Shown in pieces: positions 55,751 through 64,000 of a DNA stretch of 64,000 bases. Each line of letters begins with the position of its first letter. Positions within the stretch are counted from its first letter, which is position 1. Made by a program: the position numbers and the translations under genes. Below the pieces are notes generated by a model, which had not been told where the DNA came from, ran no database searches, and saw only the letters and a program-made list of their open reading frames with translations. The DNA is from Planctomicrobium sp051466335. Its GTDB lineage: Bacteria > Planctomycetota > Planctomycetia > Planctomycetales > Planctomycetaceae. The DNA is taken from positions 3,906,001 through 3,970,000 of the forward strand of contig NZ_CP195793.1 of NCBI RefSeq assembly GCF_051466335.1, written 5' to 3'.

Positions 55751-56425
55751 ATGACGAATGTCCCCCCTGATGACGAGACCGGTAAGCCCGGTGATGAAGA
55801 GGATCAGACTGTGCAAGGACAGGTGCGGCACAGTCACCTGAGCGCTCGGGTTCCAGATGAAATTGGAACAGGAGTGTTCAGCAATGGCGTGATGATTCTG
55901 ACTGGGCCTTTCGAAATCGTTCTCGACTTCGTGCTCCGGATGGGTGAACAACAGCGAGTCACCGCGCGCGTTGTCATGCCTCATTTGGTCTGTCAGCAGT
56001 TTGTCGTGGCGCTGCAGGACAACATCGTCAACTATGAAATGCGGTTTGGCCCATTGGCTCCGATTCCCAAGTTACTCCCCGAACCCGAAGTTGAGTCGAG
56101 CGATCAGCCTCGCTCAGAAACTGACACGGGGATTTCTGGAGAATTGCCCGCATTCCATCCTGAAAATCTGCCGGAACAGCATCCCTCTCCGCCGCCGATC
56201 GAGGAAATCTACGACGACCTCAAACTGCCGGATCGAATGTTGAGTGGACGCTATGCCAATGGAGTGCTGATTCGTCACTCAGCTACTGAATTCTGTTTTG
56301 ACTTCATCACGAATCTGTATCCACGTTCGGCGGTTTCCAATCGAGTCTACTTGAGTGTGCCTCATATTGCCCCCTTCTTAAAATCTCTAACCCGTGCCTT
56401 ACAACCTCCCGGTCCTCAGGCGTAA
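55751..56425 (+). CDS. Protein with two DUF3467-like domains
   Basis: A 224-residue protein. Two copies of a small DUF3467-like unit sit at residues about 37-105 (GVFSNGVMILTGPFEIVLDFVL, VVMPHLVCQQF) and about 158-220 (GRYANGVLIRHSATEFCFDFI, LSVPHIAPFLK). An acidic, proline-rich linker joins them. Most DUF3467 proteins have one copy. No signal peptide. The next gene (mog) starts 47 bases downstream on the same strand. Function unknown. Confidence 0.78.
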   Translation: MTNVPPDDETGKPGDEEDQTVQGQVRHSHLSARVPDEIGTGVFSNGVMILTGPFEIVLDFVLRMGEQQRVTARVVMPHLVCQQFVVALQDNIVNYEMRFGPLAPIPKLLPEPEVESSDQPRSETDTGISGELPAFHPENLPEQHPSPPPIEEIYDDLKLPDRMLSGRYANGVLIRHSATEFCFDFITNLYPRSAVSNRVYLSVPHIAPFLKSLTRALQPPGPQA

Positions 56426-56472
56426 GCGATTCTGATCCGACAACTTCCATAGCAATCAGGCTGAATCATAAG

Positions 56473-57015
56473 ATGGCTGAAGTGGCGCGAGAAATTCGGA
56501 TCGGGATTGTCACCGTGTCAGATCGGGCAAGTCGAGGCGAATATGCAGACCGCGGTGGACCGGCAATTCTCGAATATTTTCAGCAGGTCCTCACGTCAGC
56601 CTGGGTTCCTGTCAGCAGAGTCATCTCCGATGATCAGGAACTCATCGAGAAAACGCTCGTCGAACTCAGCGATGAACAGGGTTGCTGCCTGATTGTCACG
56701 ACAGGTGGCACAGGTCCCGCCCTTCGCGATGTCACCCCAGAGGCAACCGAAGCGGTCTGCTTAAAAGTGCTTCCCGGGTTTGGTGAGCTGATGCGATCTG
56801 TCTCACTCACCAAAGTCCCCACGGCGATCTTGTCTCGCCAAACCGCTGGAGTTCGCGGGAACTCCTTGATTATTAACCTGCCCGGTCAGCCGAAGGCCAT
56901 TGCAGAGTGCCTCGATGCAGTGATGCCCGCGGTTCCTTACTGCATTGACCTGATCGAGGGTCCTTTTCTTGAGACCAGTGCGGAACGCATCACTGCTTTT
57001 CGGCCAAAGAAGTAG
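56473..57015 (+). CDS. mog: Molybdopterin adenylyltransferase
   Basis: A 180-residue cytosolic MoaB/Mog-fold protein that adenylylates molybdopterin before metal insertion. Motifs: IGIVTVSDRASRGEYADRGGP at the N-terminus, TTGGTGPALRDVTPEAT (active-site loop) near 76-92, and NLPGQPKAIAECL. Length fits Mog rather than MoeA. Lies 47 bases after the DUF3467 gene. A terminator follows at 57015. Confidence 0.92.
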   Translation: MAEVAREIRIGIVTVSDRASRGEYADRGGPAILEYFQQVLTSAWVPVSRVISDDQELIEKTLVELSDEQGCCLIVTTGGTGPALRDVTPEATEAVCLKVLPGFGELMRSVSLTKVPTAILSRQTAGVRGNSLIINLPGQPKAIAECLDAVMPAVPYCIDLIEGPFLETSAERITAFRPKK

Positions 57016-57051
57016 GCAAGCAATCTGCTGCCACATCAGCTTGCCGGTTTT
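57015..57051 (+). terminator. Candidate terminator of mog
   Basis: A 7-bp stem (57015-57021 with 57039-57045), a long 17-base loop and a short T-run at 57048-57051. The stem starts at the last base of the mog stop codon. Confidence 0.5.
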
Positions 57052-57322
57052 ATGTGCAAGATTTGCAATGAGTTGCGGGATTTAGCGTCACTCATTTGTA
57101 GGTTTTACACGTGTCGAAATTGACCTGGCGCTTTTGTGAAACTGTTCCATTCCGGCAGATATTGCCGCATTTCAAGGTCTTGGGTATAGTCCCGCCGTTA
57201 AGACCAGCAGATCTTGCCGGTTTTGGTCCAGCCCTTGCTGTGACAAGGTTGTGGGTAGGTCAGCACGGAATCGCTAGCTACTCGTTACTTTCCAACATCC
57301 CTTCATCTGGTTAGTTGAGTGC
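57016..57322. other. Intergenic region: mog terminator and leader of the peptidase gene
   Basis: Besides the terminator it holds a promoter candidate at 57162-57190. A foldable segment (57176-57181 with 57200-57205) overlaps that promoter's -10. Confidence 0.45.
57162..57190 (+). promoter_or_regulatory. Sigma70-type promoter candidate for the gluzincin-like gene
   Basis: -35 TTGCCG (57162-57167), 17-base spacer, -10 TATAGT (57185-57190), giving a leader of about 125 bases. Confidence 0.45.
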
Positions 57323-58540
57323 ATGGAAGCAATAGCCAAAAGAGTCGGGGCATTTCTTGCCCTTTGTCTCCTGACCACTGCTGCTCAGGCTGCAACGTAC
57401 AAAACAGCGAATTTCGTTGTCACGGCCACGTCGGATGATGTCGCTCGCCGGGTTGCAAACTGCGCCGAATACTGGCGGAATGAGCTTGCAATCCAGTGGC
57501 TGGGCAAGGCACTTCCCAACAACTGGTCTCACCCCTGCCCGATCACCGTACAGGTGACGAACGGCGGCGCCGGCGGACAGACCACCTTCACCTTTGAAAA
57601 TGGTGAAGTCTACGGTTGGAAGATGCAGGTGGAAGGTTCTCTCGAGCGAATCCTCGATTCCGTGATTCCGCACGAAGTCAATCACACCATCTTTGCATCG
57701 CATTTCCGTCGCCCCATGCCACGCTGGGCGGATGAAGGGGCAGCTTCGCTGATTGAACACGAATCGGAACAGGCCCAACAGATTCATCGCCTCAACCGTG
57801 TGATGAACACACCCAAACAAATTCCACTGAAGGATCTGCTTGCAATTCGTGAATACCCTGCCGATATGCAGGACGTGTTGACGCTGTATGCAGAAGGATT
57901 CTCACTGGCATCGTTTCTGGTTGGACTTCGCGGTGAGGACGGACGCCGCGTCTACATGAACTTTCTTGAAGACGCTCACAGAAACGGTTGGGAAGCAGCG
58001 ATCAAACGGAACTACGGTTACGAAAGCGTCGCACAACTCGAGCAGTACTGGTCGAAATGGATTCTGGCTGGCTCGCCTCCACTGCAGCCAATTGGAACCA
58101 GCATCGCAAGCAACGAAACTCCTGCTACAGAAGCGACAGCACGCGTTGCCGTTGCCGCTCATCAGGCTGATCTGACTGATGCACCTCTGGCGAATTACGG
58201 TGAGAACAACAATGTTGTCATCCGTTCACAAAGTCCTCAAGAAGAGACACCTGTCAAAGCCACCTCTTCTCGTCTGAGTCCTGACCCTCTCCCTGCGATT
58301 CAGCGACCATTGCGAAGCGTCCGCCAAACTGAACTTTCCGCGATGTCCAATGAGAAAGTTGCTCAGGCTTCACAAAACGAATCTGGTAGCTCTGAAGGAG
58401 AAGATTTCCGTCCGCGAATGCTGAGAGATAAATCAGCACCGGACTCTGGTCGCCCCGCAAATCTCTCTCCGACGACTGAAGTGATCAACGTCAATCCAAA
58501 ATCCTCTTCGTACGCGTTTCCAGAAGCTCGCCGGCAGTAA
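57323..58540 (+). CDS. Secreted gluzincin-like metallopeptidase with C-terminal extension
   Basis: A 405-residue exported protein. The signal peptide runs over residues 1-23 (ends AQA). A zincin motif HEVNH at 117-121 is followed by WADEGAAS with a candidate third zinc ligand E138. This layout resembles peptidase MA (M1-like) proteins. Residues about 260-405 are Ser/Pro/Thr-rich and probably disordered. The spacing from HEXXH to ADEG is slightly shorter than in M1 aminopeptidases, so activity is inferred, not shown. ATG start; promoter candidate at 57162. Confidence 0.75.
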   Translation: MEAIAKRVGAFLALCLLTTAAQAATYKTANFVVTATSDDVARRVANCAEYWRNELAIQWLGKALPNNWSHPCPITVQVTNGGAGGQTTFTFENGEVYGWKMQVEGSLERILDSVIPHEVNHTIFASHFRRPMPRWADEGAASLIEHESEQAQQIHRLNRVMNTPKQIPLKDLLAIREYPADMQDVLTLYAEGFSLASFLVGLRGEDGRRVYMNFLEDAHRNGWEAAIKRNYGYESVAQLEQYWSKWILAGSPPLQPIGTSIASNETPATEATARVAVAAHQADLTDAPLANYGENNNVVIRSQSPQEETPVKATSSRLSPDPLPAIQRPLRSVRQTELSAMSNEKVAQASQNESGSSEGEDFRPRMLRDKSAPDSGRPANLSPTTEVINVNPKSSSYAFPEARRQ

Positions 58541-58721
58541 ATTTGCCGGTGCCACTCCAAATTCTGTACAATACGGAACGATCTCCCGGCAGTTCCCAGT
58601 CAAACCAGTTCGCGTTGATCGGACCGGTTGACCTGCGAGGCTGAATGCGGTTCAATCGAGAATAGGTCAAACGCATTACGTTTTGCCGATCATTTACGCT
58701 CGATTGTCCAAGGAGTTCTTC

Positions 58722-60200
58722 ATGTCCGTTGCATCCGCCCCCAAGTCGACGTACGCCCCACCCCGAGTCCGTCGAACTCAATTGCTCATTGACGGGAAGT
58801 GGCAGGACTCTGTCAGCGGCGAAACGTTCGCTACATTCCACCCAGCGACCGAAGAGAAGATTGCTGATGTCGCTCGTGCGAACGAAAAGGATGTCGACCT
58901 AGCGGTGATGGCTGCTCGTCGAGCCTTTGAGACCGGTCCTTGGTCCAAGATGGATGCCCGAGACCGCGGACGCTTAATGTACCGGCTGGCTGATCTCCTC
59001 GAAGAGAATATCGAAGAACTCGCAGCCCTGGAAACACTCGACAACGGTAAGCCGATTCTCGATGCCCTCAACGGTGACTTACCCGGAGTCATTGACTGCA
59101 TTCGTTATTACGCCGGTTGGGCGGACAAACTGTCGGGCGATACCATCCCGATCCGCGGAAATTACTTCTGCTACTCGCGTCGCGAACCTGTCGGCGTCGT
59201 CGGCCAGATTATCCCGTGGAACTTCCCTGCTCTGATGGTGGCATGGAAGTGGGGACCAGCTCTTGCCTGTGGCTGCACGATCGTCATGAAGCCAGCAGAA
59301 CAGACTCCATTGAGCTGCTTACGCATGGCAGAACTGGCGATGGAAGCCGGAATTCCAGCAGGCGTGATCAATATCGTCACAGGATTCGGCGACGCGGGGG
59401 CTGCATTGGTTCGGCATCCGGAAGTCGACAAAATCGCGTTCACTGGCTCAACAGAAACCGGTCAGATCATCATGCGAGAGTCGGCTGCAACTCTCAAACG
59501 ATTGACGTTCGAACTCGGTGGCAAGAGCCCGAATATCGTCTTTGATGATGCAGACATTGAGTCGGCGATTAACGGAGCCGAATTCGGCCTGTTCTTTAAT
59601 CAGGGGCAGTGTTGCTGTGCGGGGAGCCGCCTGTTCGTCGAAAAGTCCATTCACAAAGATTTTGTGAAGGAGCTGACAAATCGCGCCCAGCAGCGAAAGC
59701 TCGGAAATCCGTTCGATGCTGCGACGACTCAGGGACCACAGATTGATGGTGATCAGTTCAACAAGATCATGGACTACATCGATCGAGGAAAGAAGCAAGG
59801 TGCCGACTGTGTGACGGGCGGAAATCGATTTGGTGACAAAGGCTTCTTTATCGAGCCGACCATCTTCGACAACGTGAAGGATCACATGGACATTGCCACC
59901 GACGAAATCTTTGGCCCGGTTCTCAGCGTCTTCCCGTTCAATGACATCGACGAAGTGGTTGCCCGAGGAAACAAAACCAACTACGGTCTGGCTGCAGCGA
60001 TCTGGACGAAAGATGTCAGCAAGGCTCACCGCGTCGCGGCCGCCTTGCGGGCAGGGACCGTCTGGGTGAACTGCTACGACGTCTTCGATGCCGCTGCTCC
60101 ATTCGGTGGCTTCAAACACTCCGGAATCGGAAGAGAACTCGGCGAAGCAGCACTGGCCAACTACACGGAGCACAAGACCGTGACAATGAATCTGGGATAG
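58722..60200 (+). CDS. NAD(P)-dependent aldehyde dehydrogenase
   Basis: A 492-residue cytosolic enzyme of the ALDH superfamily. It has cofactor segment IIPWNFPALMVAWKWGPAL, FTGSTETG, the general base in FELGGKSPNIV, and the nucleophile segment NQGQCCCAGSR with Cys297-299 (middle Cys catalytic, as in the ALDH1/2 triple-Cys type). It oxidises an aldehyde to the acid; substrate not readable. The ATG at 58722 has AAGGAG seven bases upstream. A terminator follows. Confidence 0.93.
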   Translation: MSVASAPKSTYAPPRVRRTQLLIDGKWQDSVSGETFATFHPATEEKIADVARANEKDVDLAVMAARRAFETGPWSKMDARDRGRLMYRLADLLEENIEELAALETLDNGKPILDALNGDLPGVIDCIRYYAGWADKLSGDTIPIRGNYFCYSRREPVGVVGQIIPWNFPALMVAWKWGPALACGCTIVMKPAEQTPLSCLRMAELAMEAGIPAGVINIVTGFGDAGAALVRHPEVDKIAFTGSTETGQIIMRESAATLKRLTFELGGKSPNIVFDDADIESAINGAEFGLFFNQGQCCCAGSRLFVEKSIHKDFVKELTNRAQQRKLGNPFDAATTQGPQIDGDQFNKIMDYIDRGKKQGADCVTGGNRFGDKGFFIEPTIFDNVKDHMDIATDEIFGPVLSVFPFNDIDEVVARGNKTNYGLAAAIWTKDVSKAHRVAAALRAGTVWVNCYDVFDAAAPFGGFKHSGIGRELGEAALANYTEHKTVTMNLG

Positions 60201-60248
60201 TCGCTCTCTGCAAGAGAGCAGCGATCTTCTTCTTCGATTCGCAAAACC

Positions 60249-60283
60249 AAAAGGCAGGTAACTTGAGTGTTGCCTGCCTTTTC
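60249..60283 (+). terminator. Terminator of the aldehyde dehydrogenase gene
   Basis: A 14-bp stem including one T-G pair (60249-60262 with 60269-60282), a 6-base loop, and T4 within the stem's 3' arm. It may also act on the other strand (A4 on +). Confidence 0.85.
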
Positions 60284-60406
60284 GTTTGTTCTACGGATGT
60301 AGCTCCGGCGTCCAGAAGTTCCTCGTTGTGGACATCTCCCCTTTCTATATCGTTCGCATCCCCAAGTTCACGCCCGCACCTGCAGTTGTCGTCAACATTT
60401 CAACAT

Positions 60407-60435
60407 TTGGATTCGAGCAGTGTTGGGGTTATAGT
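60407..60435 (+). promoter_or_regulatory. Sigma70-type promoter candidate for the PQQ-propeller gene
   Basis: -35 TTGGAT (60407-60412), 17-base spacer, -10 TATAGT (60430-60435), about 85 bases before the ATG. Confidence 0.45.
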
Positions 60436-60521
60436 GACCGGTAAGTCAGACCAGTGATTCCTCTGACCGTGCCATTTGTCCTTTCGTCCTTGTCCAACGA
60501 TCACATTCAGGAAGGCTGACG

Positions 60522-61787
60522 ATGCGTCGAAAACTGTTGACTGCTGGTGTAGCTGCCATGCTCTTTTCAGCTCCGTTGTTGGCAGAAGACTGGCCACAAT
60601 GGCGTGGAAAAGACCGCGACGCCAAAGCCGTTGATCCCGGCCTGAAGTTGGACTGGGAAAAGAAAGCCCCCGAACACCTGTGGACGATCGACGGGATGGG
60701 CCAGGGTTATGCGAGCATGTCGATCGTCAACGATCGTCTGTACACAACGGGGAATACCGCTGAGGGACAGAAGGTTGTTTGCGTCGACCTCCCCAGCCAG
60801 AAAGTCGTCTGGTCTACTCCGATGACAAGCAAGGCGCCAGAGCACGGTTACGAAGGCTCGCGCTGCACCCCGACGATCGATGGCGATCGCCTGTATGCAG
60901 TTGCCTCCGATGGGCAGATTTTCTGCATGAATACGGAAGATGGCAACGTCATCTGGAAGCACAGCTTCGAATCAGAATGGGACGGAAAGATGATGAGCGT
61001 GTGGGGATTCTCGGAATCTCCCCTCGTCGACGGTGACCGGGTCGTCTGCACTCCCGGTGGCGATCAGGCCATGATGGTCGCATTGGACAAGATGAGCGGC
61101 GATGTCATCTGGAAATCACCTTTCTCTTACAATGGAGAACGAGGAAAAGATGGAGCTGGCTATTCGTCCATCGTGATTTCCAATGCTGCTGGTGTGAAGC
61201 AGTATGTCCAGCTGATTGGCAGGGGCCTCATCGGCGTTCAGGCGAGCGACGGAAAATTCCTGTGGGTATACGACAAAGTCGCCAATGATGTCGCCAACAT
61301 TCCTACTCCGATCTGCTTTGGAAATTTTGTTTTCGCGAGTAGCGGATACGGGACTGGAGCCGCCTTGCTGAAGATTTCGAAGGTCAGAAATGTTGTGAAG
61401 GCGGAAGAGGAATATTTCCTCGATGCGAAGACTTTCCAGAATCACCATGGCGGAATGGTTCAGTTTGGCGATTTCATCTACACCGGGCATCAGCACAACA
61501 AAGGATTCCCTCTCTGCCTGCATGTTCCTTCTGGAAAGGTCAGATGGGGTGGCAATATTCGCCCGGTTGGAGACGGCTCGGCGGCCATTACAGCAGTAAA
61601 CGATCAGTTGATCTTCCGCTACCAGGATGGGACGTTGGCATTGATCAATGCAACCCCCAAAGCCTACCAGCTCAAGGGAACATTCAAGCCTGAGTATCAG
61701 GAGCGTGAGAGCTGGTCGCATCCTGTTGTGGTGAATGGCAAATTGTATCTGCGTGAGCAGGACAAGCTCATGTGCTATCAGTTGTGA
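60522..61787 (+). CDS. Secreted PQQ-like beta-propeller repeat protein
   Basis: A 421-residue exported protein. The signal peptide over residues 1-21 ends LLAED, followed by the WPQWRGKDRD motif common at the start of planctomycete PQQ-propeller proteins. Repeated blades have WSTPMT, NVIWKHSF, DVIWKSPF and FLWVYDKV segments. There are no dehydrogenase catalytic residues, so it is likely a structural or binding propeller. AGGAAGGC precedes the ATG. A terminator follows at 61822. Confidence 0.88.
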   Translation: MRRKLLTAGVAAMLFSAPLLAEDWPQWRGKDRDAKAVDPGLKLDWEKKAPEHLWTIDGMGQGYASMSIVNDRLYTTGNTAEGQKVVCVDLPSQKVVWSTPMTSKAPEHGYEGSRCTPTIDGDRLYAVASDGQIFCMNTEDGNVIWKHSFESEWDGKMMSVWGFSESPLVDGDRVVCTPGGDQAMMVALDKMSGDVIWKSPFSYNGERGKDGAGYSSIVISNAAGVKQYVQLIGRGLIGVQASDGKFLWVYDKVANDVANIPTPICFGNFVFASSGYGTGAALLKISKVRNVVKAEEEYFLDAKTFQNHHGGMVQFGDFIYTGHQHNKGFPLCLHVPSGKVRWGGNIRPVGDGSAAITAVNDQLIFRYQDGTLALINATPKAYQLKGTFKPEYQERESWSHPVVVNGKLYLREQDKLMCYQL

Positions 61788-61821
61788 TCAACCAGCTGCT
61801 AACATTGACATCGGGTGACCG

Positions 61822-61853
61822 GAAGCCAGTGGTGAGTCCACTGGCTTCTTCTT
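61822..61853 (+). terminator. Terminator of the PQQ-propeller gene
   Basis: A perfect 11-bp stem (61822-61832 with 61838-61848) with a 5-base loop and a short T/C-rich tail. Confidence 0.8.
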
Positions 61854-61877
61854 TGAATCAAGTTGAAAGTGCGATCG

Positions 61878-62417
61878 ATGAAACTGGAATACAGCCTCAC
61901 AGCTGAGGATTTTCTGGCGTTCCAAAACTATTACCTCTCCACGGACAAGCGATATCGTCAATCGACAATTCGCGGAGCAGCACTCTGTTTTATCGTACTT
62001 TCAATTCTGCCCATCATGGCGCTGTTCGGCGGAGAGAAGCCTGCAATTGAAACAGCGAAGGAAATCTGGCCAATGCTGCTCGGCCCTTTCTTTGCTGTTC
62101 CAATTTATCTCTTCATGACGAAGCGAACAGTCCGTCGTCGACTTCGAGCAATGGCAGAGAGTGAAGAAGTTGCTGCTGTCTACAGTCCAAAATCCGTGAC
62201 GACTTCTGCAGAAGGAATCTCCGGAACAGATGAGATCGGAACCGTAGTTTACAACTGGACAACATTAACACACCTCGCTGTCCGAGAGGGTCGAGTGCTC
62301 ATGGTGTTCAACAACGGGAGTGGTTTAGTGCTTCCTGCAAATGCATTTCAAAACGACAATGAGCGACAGGCGTTCGTGGCGGAAATTCAGCAATTTTCGG
62401 GCATCGCAGCAGACTGA
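61878..62417 (+). CDS. YcxB-like membrane protein
   Basis: A 179-residue protein. A short cytoplasmic N-terminus (LEYSLTAEDFLAFQNYY) is followed by two membrane helices at about 36-54 and 68-86, then a C-terminal soluble domain (VYSPKSVTTSAEGI ... VYNWTTLTHLAVREGRVLMVF) with the YcxB-like beta layout. Function unknown. The ATG at 61878 is preferred; a TTG at 61863 would add five residues. Confidence 0.75.
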   Translation: MKLEYSLTAEDFLAFQNYYLSTDKRYRQSTIRGAALCFIVLSILPIMALFGGEKPAIETAKEIWPMLLGPFFAVPIYLFMTKRTVRRRLRAMAESEEVAAVYSPKSVTTSAEGISGTDEIGTVVYNWTTLTHLAVREGRVLMVFNNGSGLVLPANAFQNDNERQAFVAEIQQFSGIAAD

Positions 62418-62554
62418 ACACGTAGCGTCGTCGGTGTCACGATCTTGCTTCCATGTCAGATCAACATTTCCATTCATGATGCTTCTCACCCTGCTATACT
62501 AAATTTGGGTGCGAATTCCGCGGAAACGTTCTTGCTTCGGGAGTTGTGTTTTCG

Positions 62555-63136
62555 ATGGCAAAATGCGATGGGTGTGGAGCGTCGATCGTTTTTGGGGGTG
62601 TCACGTTTAACGACCTCCGCTTTTGTAAGCAGGCTTGCCTCAAGAAGAACCGTGACAGCGTCATCATCAAATCTCTGGCTCGCGAGATCCCTCCCGAGGT
62701 GCTGGCCGAACAAGTCCAGCTGGTTTTTGAGGGAGACTGTCCGCGATGTGGCGGGTCCGGCCCAGTCGATTGCCACAAGTCGCATTGGGCGCTCTCTTAC
62801 TTCCTCGGGTCGACCTATGGTAGCCAGACGCATGTTTGCTGCCCGTCATGCGCCAGAGTCTCGCGGCTGAAAAGTTTGGGCTACACTGTCTGTTTCGGCC
62901 TGTGGTGCTTTCCATGGGGGCTGCTCTTCACCCCACTGCAAATCGGTCGGAACATCTTCGACATGGTTTCATCTTCAAGAACAGAAGCTTCTGCTGATCT
63001 GGAAGAGTTTGTCCGATTGCAGCTAGCCGCTCAGCAGTTCATTCAAGTTTCCATGCAACAGGAGCAGGAAGAGCAGCAAAGGAAAGCCCTCAACAAAGGG
63101 AGTCTGAATTTTGAAGATTCAGGCGAAAGAACCTGA
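62555..63136 (+). CDS. Cysteine-rich zinc-ribbon-like protein, hypothetical
   Basis: A 193-residue protein. An N-terminal CDGCG pair and later CKQAC precede CPRCGGSGPVDCH, a rubredoxin/DnaJ-type zinc-knuckle pattern. CCPSCARV follows, then a hydrophobic segment (about 110-130, YTVCFGLWCFPWGLLFTPL) and a Gln/Glu-rich coiled tail. It may be a metal-binding regulator or chaperone-like protein associated with the membrane. The ATG at 62555 has GGGAG about ten bases upstream. Confidence 0.68.
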   Translation: MAKCDGCGASIVFGGVTFNDLRFCKQACLKKNRDSVIIKSLAREIPPEVLAEQVQLVFEGDCPRCGGSGPVDCHKSHWALSYFLGSTYGSQTHVCCPSCARVSRLKSLGYTVCFGLWCFPWGLLFTPLQIGRNIFDMVSSSRTEASADLEEFVRLQLAAQQFIQVSMQQEQEEQQRKALNKGSLNFEDSGERT

Positions 63137-63150
63137 AACCCAATGAACAA

Positions 63151-63176
63151 GCCCGAACAAAGTTGATTGCTCGGGC
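63151..63176. terminator. Candidate hairpin between converging genes
   Basis: A 10-bp stem with one A-C mismatch (63151-63160 with 63167-63176) and a 6-base loop, between the zinc-ribbon gene (+) and the ThuA gene (-). There is no T-run, so it is only a candidate. Confidence 0.4.
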
Positions 63177-63212
63177 CTGAGATCTTGCTGAATTCACGAA
63201 GTCAAAGCGACT

Positions 63213-64000
63213 TCATTTTGTAGGGTGTACCGGGTTCATGATAGGGGTATCCCAACCCGCCATGTCGAGCGGCTTCACTCCACGGCGATAGCCGTCGAAC
63301 GAGAACTTGACCGGGTGATATGCGCCGACGAAAGCGATTTCGGACTCGGGTTTGATCTCGTCTTCCAAACCAAGCCCCCACAGGCAGGCATTGACAAGCA
63401 TTCGCCTGTAGTCGTCGTTGAGAATATCGACAGAGGCCCCGTAGGTGCTTGTGAAGACACGTCCCTGTTTCCCATCGACTCCTTCGTAAGTGCGCGTCCA
63501 TGCTCCGGGGCAAGGATGCTTTCCTTCAGCGGGAGCGGAATCCTGAGTCATCCCTTCGAGCGGCTGCGCCAACGCCAGAATGGTGCTGTCAGCTTCAGGC
63601 TCTGTCCAATACCCTCCAGCCTGTACCCAGGGAGTGACTACTCCCTTGAGAATTGGATGAGTCTTTTGTTCTGGGACAAGATCCAATCGCGTGCTCATGC
63701 GGTGATTGTCTCCGTAGTGACCTGCCCAGGTCTCCCCGAGTACTCGTCGTCCGAACCCCTTCGGATAGTCCGCCCCATCATAGTCGTAGGAGTAGCGGGA
63801 ATACTGTTTTCCCTTGGGGATATTGAAAGCATGTGTCGAGGTTCTCAGCCCAACGACAGGTCCAGCACGGTGCAAGTAGTCCTCAATCGGCTGCATTTGT
63901 TCTGGACTGAAATCCTGAAATCGCAACATCATCACCATCAGGTCTGCGTTTTCAAGAGCCTCTGTCCCGGGCATATTGTTATTCCCCGGAACGATTTCAC
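63213..64000 (-). CDS. ThuA-like domain protein, 5' end outside the window
   Basis: The frame stays open to the right edge, so the start is missing; at least 262 residues are present (an internal ATG lies at 63974). Recognisable: the ENADLMVMMLRFQDFSPEQMQPIEDYLHRAGPVVGLRTSTHAF block of ThuA (trehalose-utilisation-like, class-I-GATase-like fold), HPILKG, and GRVFTSTYGA. ThuA-like proteins are common in planctomycetes, often linked to sugar or heparin-type carbohydrate use. The C-terminus HPTK is complete. Probably secreted, but the N-terminus is not visible. Confidence 0.8.
   Translation of the reverse strand, partial: EIVPGNNNMPGTEALENADLMVMMLRFQDFSPEQMQPIEDYLHRAGPVVGLRTSTHAFNIPKGKQYSRYSYDYDGADYPKGFGRRVLGETWAGHYGDNHRMSTRLDLVPEQKTHPILKGVVTPWVQAGGYWTEPEADSTILALAQPLEGMTQDSAPAEGKHPCPGAWTRTYEGVDGKQGRVFTSTYGASVDILNDDYRRMLVNACLWGLGLEDEIKPESEIAFVGAYHPVKFSFDGYRRGVKPLDMAGWDTPIMNPVHPTK

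Larger units (their letters stand above)
60201..60521. other. Intergenic region: terminator and promoter of the PQQ gene
   Basis: It contains the ALDH terminator (60249-60283) and a promoter candidate (60407-60435). Nothing else is seen. Confidence 0.5.

Noticed and set aside
59448..60173. 241-aa minus-strand ORF inside the aldehyde dehydrogenase gene
   Set aside because: It is antisense to a certain gene and has no support of its own.
1..64000. CRISPR, tRNA, rRNA, IS elements, prophage, defence systems
   Set aside because: No regularly spaced repeats, cloverleaf, transposase, integrase or defence-type domains were seen. The window looks like housekeeping chromosome.

Overview
The window reads as ordinary chromosome from a planctomycete (Planctomycetota, probably the Planctomycetaceae / Gimesia-Rubinisphaera side). 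The main pointers are three DUF1559 proteins, each with a type-IV-pilin-like N-terminus and a C-terminal H-x9-DG box. Others are small DUF1559-associated lipoproteins, an orphan beta-RFAP synthase of tetrahydromethanopterin biosynthesis, HpnE, large FHA/coiled-coil proteins, an alpha/beta-hydrolase-SGNH fusion, and PQQ-propeller and ThuA proteins. Base composition is moderate (low-to-mid 50s % GC by eye), with AT-rich gaps around the DUF1559 genes. Genes are mostly single or in pairs, with long spacers; starts are often GTG or TTG. I see no rRNA, tRNA, CRISPR array, transposase, integrase or phage structural gene.

Layout. 0-6.2 kb: a short pilin-like protein, an McsA-like UVR/zinc protein, HpnE, a methyltransferase, a small HEXXH protein, and a receiver-FHA pair. 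6.3-14.8 kb: a secreted hydrolase, a lipoprotein, an unknown protein, coaX with a truncated MnmE-like GTPase, an M32 carboxypeptidase and a small membrane protein. 15-23.5 kb: an ABC exporter operon (ATPase, permease, 480-aa unknown), facing a double-length ABC-2 permease, a CorC-like protein and a DUF4198 protein. 23.7-30 kb: a GH57 enzyme and the DUF1559/lipoprotein/DUF1559 cluster. 30-40.7 kb: lepA, a 1442-aa FHA/coiled-coil/tail-anchored protein, leuB, a thioredoxin-like lipoprotein, DUF2062 and a stand-alone SET protein. 40.8-48.2 kb: beta-RFAP synthase, a YaiI-type protein, an antiporter fused to RCK, CBS and PTS-EIIA domains, glnA and recA. 48.4-52.4 kb: a second DUF1559/lipoprotein pair, ilvN and ilvC. 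52.6-64 kb: murD, a Gfo/Idh oxidoreductase, a tandem DUF3467 protein, mog, a gluzincin-like protein, an aldehyde dehydrogenase, a PQQ-propeller protein, a YcxB-like protein, a zinc-ribbon protein and the 3' part of a ThuA gene running off the right edge.

How the genes work together. Only a few clear functional groups exist: ilvN-ilvC and leuB (branched-chain amino acids, without ilvB or the other leu genes here), recA-glnA in tandem, coaX-GTPase, REC-FHA, and the ABC operon. Starts were refined by Shine-Dalgarno fit and family alignment from memory. Several strong hairpins were identified as terminators. A handful of others sit in leaders (upstream of the HEXXH gene, ilvN, ilvC and the Gfo/Idh gene) and are listed as leads.

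Most promising for something undescribed: the 1442-aa FHA/coiled-coil membrane protein with a degenerate phosphothreonine pocket, the ABC exporter with its translationally coupled 480-aa partner, the repeated DUF1559-lipoprotein module, and the four-domain antiporter. None of these is proven to be a new system from sequence alone.
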